A stretch of DNA of 64,000 nucleotides, from contig NC_059416.1 of the NCBI RefSeq assembly GCF_905220565.1, positions 8,246,001-8,310,000 of the forward strand, written 5' to 3'. Position 1 is the first letter of the stretch; each line of letters starts with the position of its first letter. Below, in pieces: positions 58,830-64,000 of this stretch. The notes under the pieces were generated by a model. It did no database searches. It was given only the letters and a program-made list of their open reading frames with translations, and was not told the DNA's origin. Source of the stretch: Melitaea cinxia (taxonomy: Eukaryota > Arthropoda > Insecta > Lepidoptera > Nymphalidae). The translations under genes were made by a program, and so were the position numbers.

Positions 58830-59311
58830 AATCCTAAGGATTTAGGCTAAATAAATTATGTAACTTATTATTACCAACTAAGTTTACCTGTAAAGGTTAT
58901 TTATACGTATGTCGACGACCACCGTTTTTATCGTGATGAATGTGTGTTTTTTAATTTTTATTTTTTCTTTCTTTTTTATAATGTGCATTATGTTTTGACT
59001 GATTTCCTTTAGTTTAGTATTATATTTAGTCTATTTTTCATTTAAGTATGCTATGTAATATATTTTACTACTATTAATTCTTATAGATTATATTATAAGA
59101 ACAACTGGTACGATTACCAAATATTTTTAAGTTTTTTTCGTTCCAAAGATATTGTTTTATTTTTTGTTTATGTAATATTATTTTATGTTTCTTTTGTATA
59201 TATTTTTACCAACTATTAAGTTGTGTGTTGCGAGTATAACGAGTCATATTTATTATCGATAATATTTATACGAACTATTACATCGTGCTATTTTACGAGA
59301 AAATAACGTGA

Positions 59312-59317
59312 AATAAA
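59312..59317 (+). terminator. Candidate distal poly(A) signal of OsiD
   Basis: AATAAAGAG about 480 nt past the OsiD stop, similar in context to the OsiC candidate. Another AATAAA lies only 21 nt after the stop (58850-58855), probably too close to be the main site. Confidence 0.35.
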
Positions 59318-60509
59318 GAGTCGTTTACAAAATTAATTTATTTGTTAATTTTTAAATACATCCTAACAAATCCCTATAAATTTTTGAAGCAGAACAAATA
59401 AAGCTCTTTTTAAGATAAACCTCGTTATTATAATACATAGCATTTCATTCATAAAATCGTTAATGATGCCATCAAACTTAAATGTTTTGTTATTTGAAAA
59501 AAAAACTGAAAAAAACATCTCTAGAAATTTCTTAGTAATTAGCGGCATTGTCTACCCCACAATCCACTAATCTGATCCTGAGAAACTTCACTTATTAACT
59601 GACGGAGAACTATACCGTTCTCTCTATTGTACCTGCATACAAAAACTATCTCGGTCAGAGAATATTAAACACAATACTAATTCAAGTGTGAGAAATAAAA
59701 TCTGTGATAATAAAGACTAGGAGAAAGTTATATCGTTAATTAAATATATTTAATAAGATAAATGTGTACCCAAAGCAATTAGCTTCTGCATATTTATAAT
59801 ATTTGAACTCGCATTTAGCGTATTTCTATACATTTACTCGTTCAATATACTCGTGTGTTATAACGGGAAATGTTTTAAAATTTTTATGATTTAAAATAAT
59901 ATATATTCAAACTTTCATTTTTTTTTCACTACGATTTATGAATTTCTATAAAATTGTGTCGAATATATTTTATTTTAATATTTTATTTAACGAAAAGTAA
60001 AAAAAAATAATCCATTTTTATTATTTGTCAAAAAAATAATTAAGTTAGTAAAATAGGAAACGTGCTTATTTAAACAAAGTTAAAAGAACAGTTATATTTT
60101 CAAGAAATTTTCGCACGTAAGTTTTTGCAAATAAGCCTATAATCATATACGTAAGATAGGTACAGTGAGTCAATACAACCTCATTGATACCTAGGTTCAA
60201 GGCACTTTCACTCTTGTGGCATATAATATGTAGGATAATAATTGCTTGTAAATTTCGATGATATAAGCAATATACGAAAACTTTCATTTTAAAAAAAAGA
60301 AATTCGTTTCTTACACAATATTGACGGCAAACGAATATCGGTACCGCTGTGAGCGAAAACCGTTAAAATATTATAACAAGTAATTGTTGTGAAAGACGAC
60401 TGTACTCGAAAATGTGTTTATGATTTACGGTTATACTACAAGTGTCAATGAGCTTACTTTTTTAAGTACATCCATCTACGGTTTATTCTAAATGTCATCT
60501 ATATATGTA
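59318..60509. other. Downstream of OsiD
   Basis: AT-rich; nothing recognised before the SINE at 60.5 kb. Confidence 0.5.
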
Positions 60510-60518
60510 CGATGTAAT

Positions 60519-60830
60519 GATGCGTGTGCCGTGTCGGCGGCGCTTAAAAACCGAAGGTCGCAGATTCGATTCCCGCTCGGAGTGAATATTTGTGTTTATA
60601 CAAATATTTATTTCCGGTCTGGTTGTTAGTCCTTGTTCCTACGTTAGTCGTTAGTCGGTTCCGGTTGTTATTATGTACATCTGATAGTGATCGTTATTCA
60701 TAGTAGGTAATACATCCGCGAACCGGCATTGGAGCAGCGCGCAGCGTGGTGGATTAAGCTCTGATCTTTTTTCTTCGATGGAGAAAGAGACCAATGCCCA
60801 CCAGTGGGATATTAAAGGAAGAAAGCGAAG
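60519..60830 (+). mobile_element. tRNA-headed SINE (head type 2) with RTE-like tail
   Basis: The head is different from the 44.4-kb copy (GTGTCGGCGGCGCTTAAAAA, B box GATTCGATTCC at 60563-60573). The body and tail belong to the same family (CATCTGATAGTGATCGTTAT, GCGTGGTGGATTAAGCTCTG, CCACCAGTGGGATATTAAAG). A CGATGTAA direct repeat (60510-60517 and 60831-60838) may be its target-site duplication. Confidence 0.8.
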
Positions 60831-60838
60831 CGATGTAA

Positions 60839-63248
60839 ACATATACCGAAACGTATAAGCGCTTATATTTGCCGAACGACTGCAACTTCGACCGAATAAT
60901 TCTTTTTTTTTGTGTTTGTTATTAGGACAGGACAAGGTTTACACTAGTATAGTAGTAACAGCGATACTTGACACGAAAAGTGTACGTGCGCTTCCAGCTC
61001 GAAAAAGGCACAAAAATTTACTGTGATTTTGTTAATTAAATTTTTGCTGACATAAATAAATTTATTAAATATTGACATATTCTCGTAAGTAAGTACGACG
61101 AGTCAGCCAGTAAAAAACAAATGTTTCATATTTTGTTATTCGTCTATACAAAAGTAGTAATACTTAGACAGACGTGTGTACCGTGCATAAATCTTTATTC
61201 ATAGAATACACGTTAGCGACGAAATTGAACATGTCTAGCGATGCTGTAACAAGGAAAAATTTCTTTTTACTTATATCTATTTTAGTTATGTCACCTTTAA
61301 TATACATATATATTAATATCATTATGTTTAAATTAATAAACTTAATCTCCAATAATATATTGTATCGAACTTAAAAACTAATTGGTTATTAACACGTGGG
61401 AATTGTGTGATGTGGTTGTTAGTTAATCATGTTAGATAATAGATCGAAAAAAGTTTTAATTCATTTCTGAAAAGTTTATATAACCTGTATAAATAAAAAC
61501 CAAATTGAATTATTCATTTTGTGTACGATATGTCAGGATGAAGTTTTAAAAAAAAAGAAATTCAAATACAGAATTACACAATTTTTCTATTGCATAACGT
61601 TATATCCTAGCTAGAATTATGAAGGAAACATTTCTAACATTTTAGAAATTTACTCAAAACGAGTTAAGTTTTTGTACCTCAACGACGTACTATACGGATA
61701 TATTTAACACAGAAACCTAGTCATTTCACACGTTCACAAACGCTTAGTCTAACTGCCAAGACATTTAAATACTTGCCTACTTACCATTAGTACTTATAGA
61801 TGGTAATGGCTATGTATACTTTAAACAATGATTTGTGAGAGTAAAAAATTAGAAAACTTATAATTATTGGGAAATCAAGGAAGAAAACCTCATTAATAAT
61901 AGAACCAATCGATAGATATTGAAAGGTGTAAAAAAATTTCACAAACTACTGTTACAAATATTGTTTTGAATATTTATTTAATTTATACTATTGCAACACT
62001 TTTTAAAAATATATGAGTATTATTTTTTGGGTAGAAATGAGATTGAAAACAAAAAATATGGACTGGGGAGGGCAAGAGGTAATTACAGACAAGACGAATG
62101 TGGAATAAGTAGTGAAAGATTATTTCTGTTAAAGGGAAAAAAATATTGTTTTGAGTACGTGATACGTGAGTATTATTTGTAAAGCCTTCAACCGCTAACA
62201 CTATGTCATATTATTTGTTTGTTAAATTACTTAGGTTTATTAAAATTCGAAAACGTTTTCGATGAGTATTCAGACGAGTTGCCCTTTTGTTTCTTAGTTT
62301 TTTTTTTAAATAGTTAATTGAAAAAATTATATATACATACAACATTTTACAAAGAAGATATCTGATTCCTTGATTTTAAAAGATATCTGATTTCTTCGAA
62401 AGATTACTTTGAAGAATGTAAAGTCTATAATAATACGTCAAAATTTTTAACTATTATTTGAACTTAATACAATAAATAAGAACAAAATATATGGCCAACA
62501 ATATCAATAAAATAAGGAATCATTCATAATTGCCATTAATAGGTACCTTTAATATGAACTATAGTGCAAAATACGATAACCTCATATAATACCTAAGGAT
62601 GGAAGGCCTTGATGAGATTACGGTCTATGTACCTATGAGAAAAAAAATATTGTCTGGTGATTAAAGAGAAAAGAGAAGATGAAACAAATCATTAAATAAT
62701 AGTATAAAATTATTTTATATTCTACCGAACACCAACTAACCAACGAAATCTTAACACCAAATATAATCTACAACTAAAGAAAAACTGACAGCATCGATGC
62801 TTATATCAAAATCATTTTAATAGCTATGATAACCGGAAGTCGTAAATCGACAAAAAGTGCAGGTTTGATATCAATAGCAATCGGTCATAAAAAAAGTTGA
62901 AAATTGGGAATTTCACGTGTCTCTCTTGCAAAAGTATTTTTGAATTATTTTATAAATTACTTTAATTCATAAAATAATTACTCATCATCTGACTGATTGA
63001 TGACTGATTATAAATTACTTTAATTACTATTTCGCTTATTCATTTATTAGGTATGTTTTTTTTTAATTTTTTGACGATAGTTTGAAATAACTTACCGTTA
63101 CAATTTATTGATTTACATTCTTGATAATTAATGTTTTTATCAGTAGTATGTAAAGTATGTTTCATAAGTTGATTGATTTTTATTTTACTGAAACAGCTTT
63201 ACTGATTTTAGTAATTGATTTCCTTTTTATCATAGCCCAATATATAAA
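60839..63248. other. Right flank, AT-rich, no gene seen
   Basis: Only short AT-rich open frames occur; none resembles a known family. No further Osiris exon was found before the window end. Confidence 0.5.
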
Positions 63249-63334
63249 GCATGAGTTCACTCCATTTTTGGCGCGAACTCGTGGAGGCCTATGTCCAGCA
63301 GTGGACTATATTAGGCTGAAGTGATGAGTGATGA
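63249..63334 (+). mobile_element. Mini-RTE 3' end, 5'-truncated
   Basis: CATGAGTTCACTCCATTTTT ... GAGGCCTATGTCCAGCAGTG ... TTAGGCTGAAGTGATGA: the junction spacer and tail of the mini-RTE family only. Reverse transcription that stops early gives exactly such 5' truncation. Confidence 0.7.
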
Positions 63335-63895
63335 ATATTTAAAAAATTTAAGACAAATAATATTTATATTACGATAAGCCCGAAGTTTAGCTAATGTACT
63401 TAATTATTATGTTTTCTTTTATCAAAGTCATGTGTAAACTGAGATGAACAGTACTGAACAAGAGCATTATAATATCACATAACTGAGAAAGCTATAGTAT
63501 CATATATCGTAATATCTGTAAACTACGAGTATATCCGCACATTGACTGAGCCAGAACCTTTAGATATTAAACAATTTAATAGTTCAAAGGAAAATGAATC
63601 TTAAAATTAGGTGTTTAGGTTCGGAATAGCTTGTATGCGTTGTTATGGGCTATTGTGTGTGGTCCATGTTGAGGTACCGCTAAACGCACGCGAAAGTTCC
63701 TTATGCCGCACCCAGTGCGTTTTTTGAATGGTTTCACACTAGGTGATTGTTTTTGAACTACCTACTACAAGTTATTATAAAAAGTAAATACAAAAATGTA
63801 GCGATATAGTTATATATTATATCAAGATTTTTTTTTTCCAATTGGCACAGTTTTAGATTCAAACATACACGTCCACTTAAAAAATCTATCTGTAT

Positions 63896-64000
63896 ACTAG
63901 CTGACCCCGCAAACGATGTTTTGCCATATATCTTATTAACCCCCTTAATCCACCCCCTCCTACAACTACAGGGGTGTGAAAAATAGATGTTGTTCGATTC
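63896..64000 (+). mobile_element. Second copy of the ACTAGCTG... repeat, cut by the window edge
   Basis: ACTAGCTGACCCCGCAAACG, TTAATCCACCCCCTCCTACA and GAAAAATAGATGTTGTTCGA; the rest lies beyond the window. Confidence 0.6.

Noticed and set aside
61983..62201. Overlapping 63- and 72-codon open frames on both strands
   Set aside because: They are short, AT-driven and have no motif or promoter context.

Overview
This window looks like a piece of a lepidopteran nuclear chromosome, probably a butterfly (nymphalid-like, which is inference). It is very AT-rich. The genes are small and intron-split with GT-AG junctions. The interspersed repeats are of types familiar from moths and butterflies: an RTE-clade LINE, tRNA-headed SINEs whose tails read TTCAGCCT...CTGCTGG.CATAGGCC, and a SINE-like family with TTCCTGCTGTGCCC.

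The gene content is part of an Osiris (DUF1676) cluster. I could assemble four complete genes exon by exon. OsiA is on the minus strand (3782-5725, 4 exons, 325 aa). OsiB (20528-25552, 3 exons, 239 aa), OsiC (37259-41512, 3 exons, 242 aa) and OsiD (57571-58829, 3 exons, 235 aa) are on the plus strand. All encode a signal peptide, an N-terminal cysteine pair and a long hydrophobic segment. B, C and D also have a basic patch before that segment and the C-terminal [QH][DN][LM]AY signature. OsiC and OsiD share intron positions, motifs and a promoter block, so they look like tandem duplicates. OsiB has different intron positions. OsiA is divergent: opposite strand, wider cysteine spacing, no QxLAY motif and an extra C-terminal exon. 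Osiris proteins are insect-specific secretory or endomembrane proteins of cuticle-forming epithelia. I did not assign individual Osi numbers.

The space between genes is mostly AT-rich DNA with transposon remains. The main element is a nearly intact 3.2-kb RTE-type LINE (10812-14034, minus) with a perfect 11-bp target-site duplication, sitting inside a tRNA-derived SINE. One frameshift splits its endonuclease-reverse transcriptase. About 320-330-bp elements that join the LINE's 5' end to its extreme 3' end recur at 14.2, 34.7, 46.6 and 50.2 kb, and fragments occur elsewhere. Two of the joined copies have target-site duplications, so they moved as units. tRNA-headed SINEs with related tails, a second SINE-like family, a DNA-type element beginning AACCGACTTC and several other repeats fill much of the rest. 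I found no rRNA, CRISPR, viral or bacterial features and no clearly new biochemical system. The most interesting non-gene observation is the modular relationship between the LINE, its mini-derivatives and the SINE tails.
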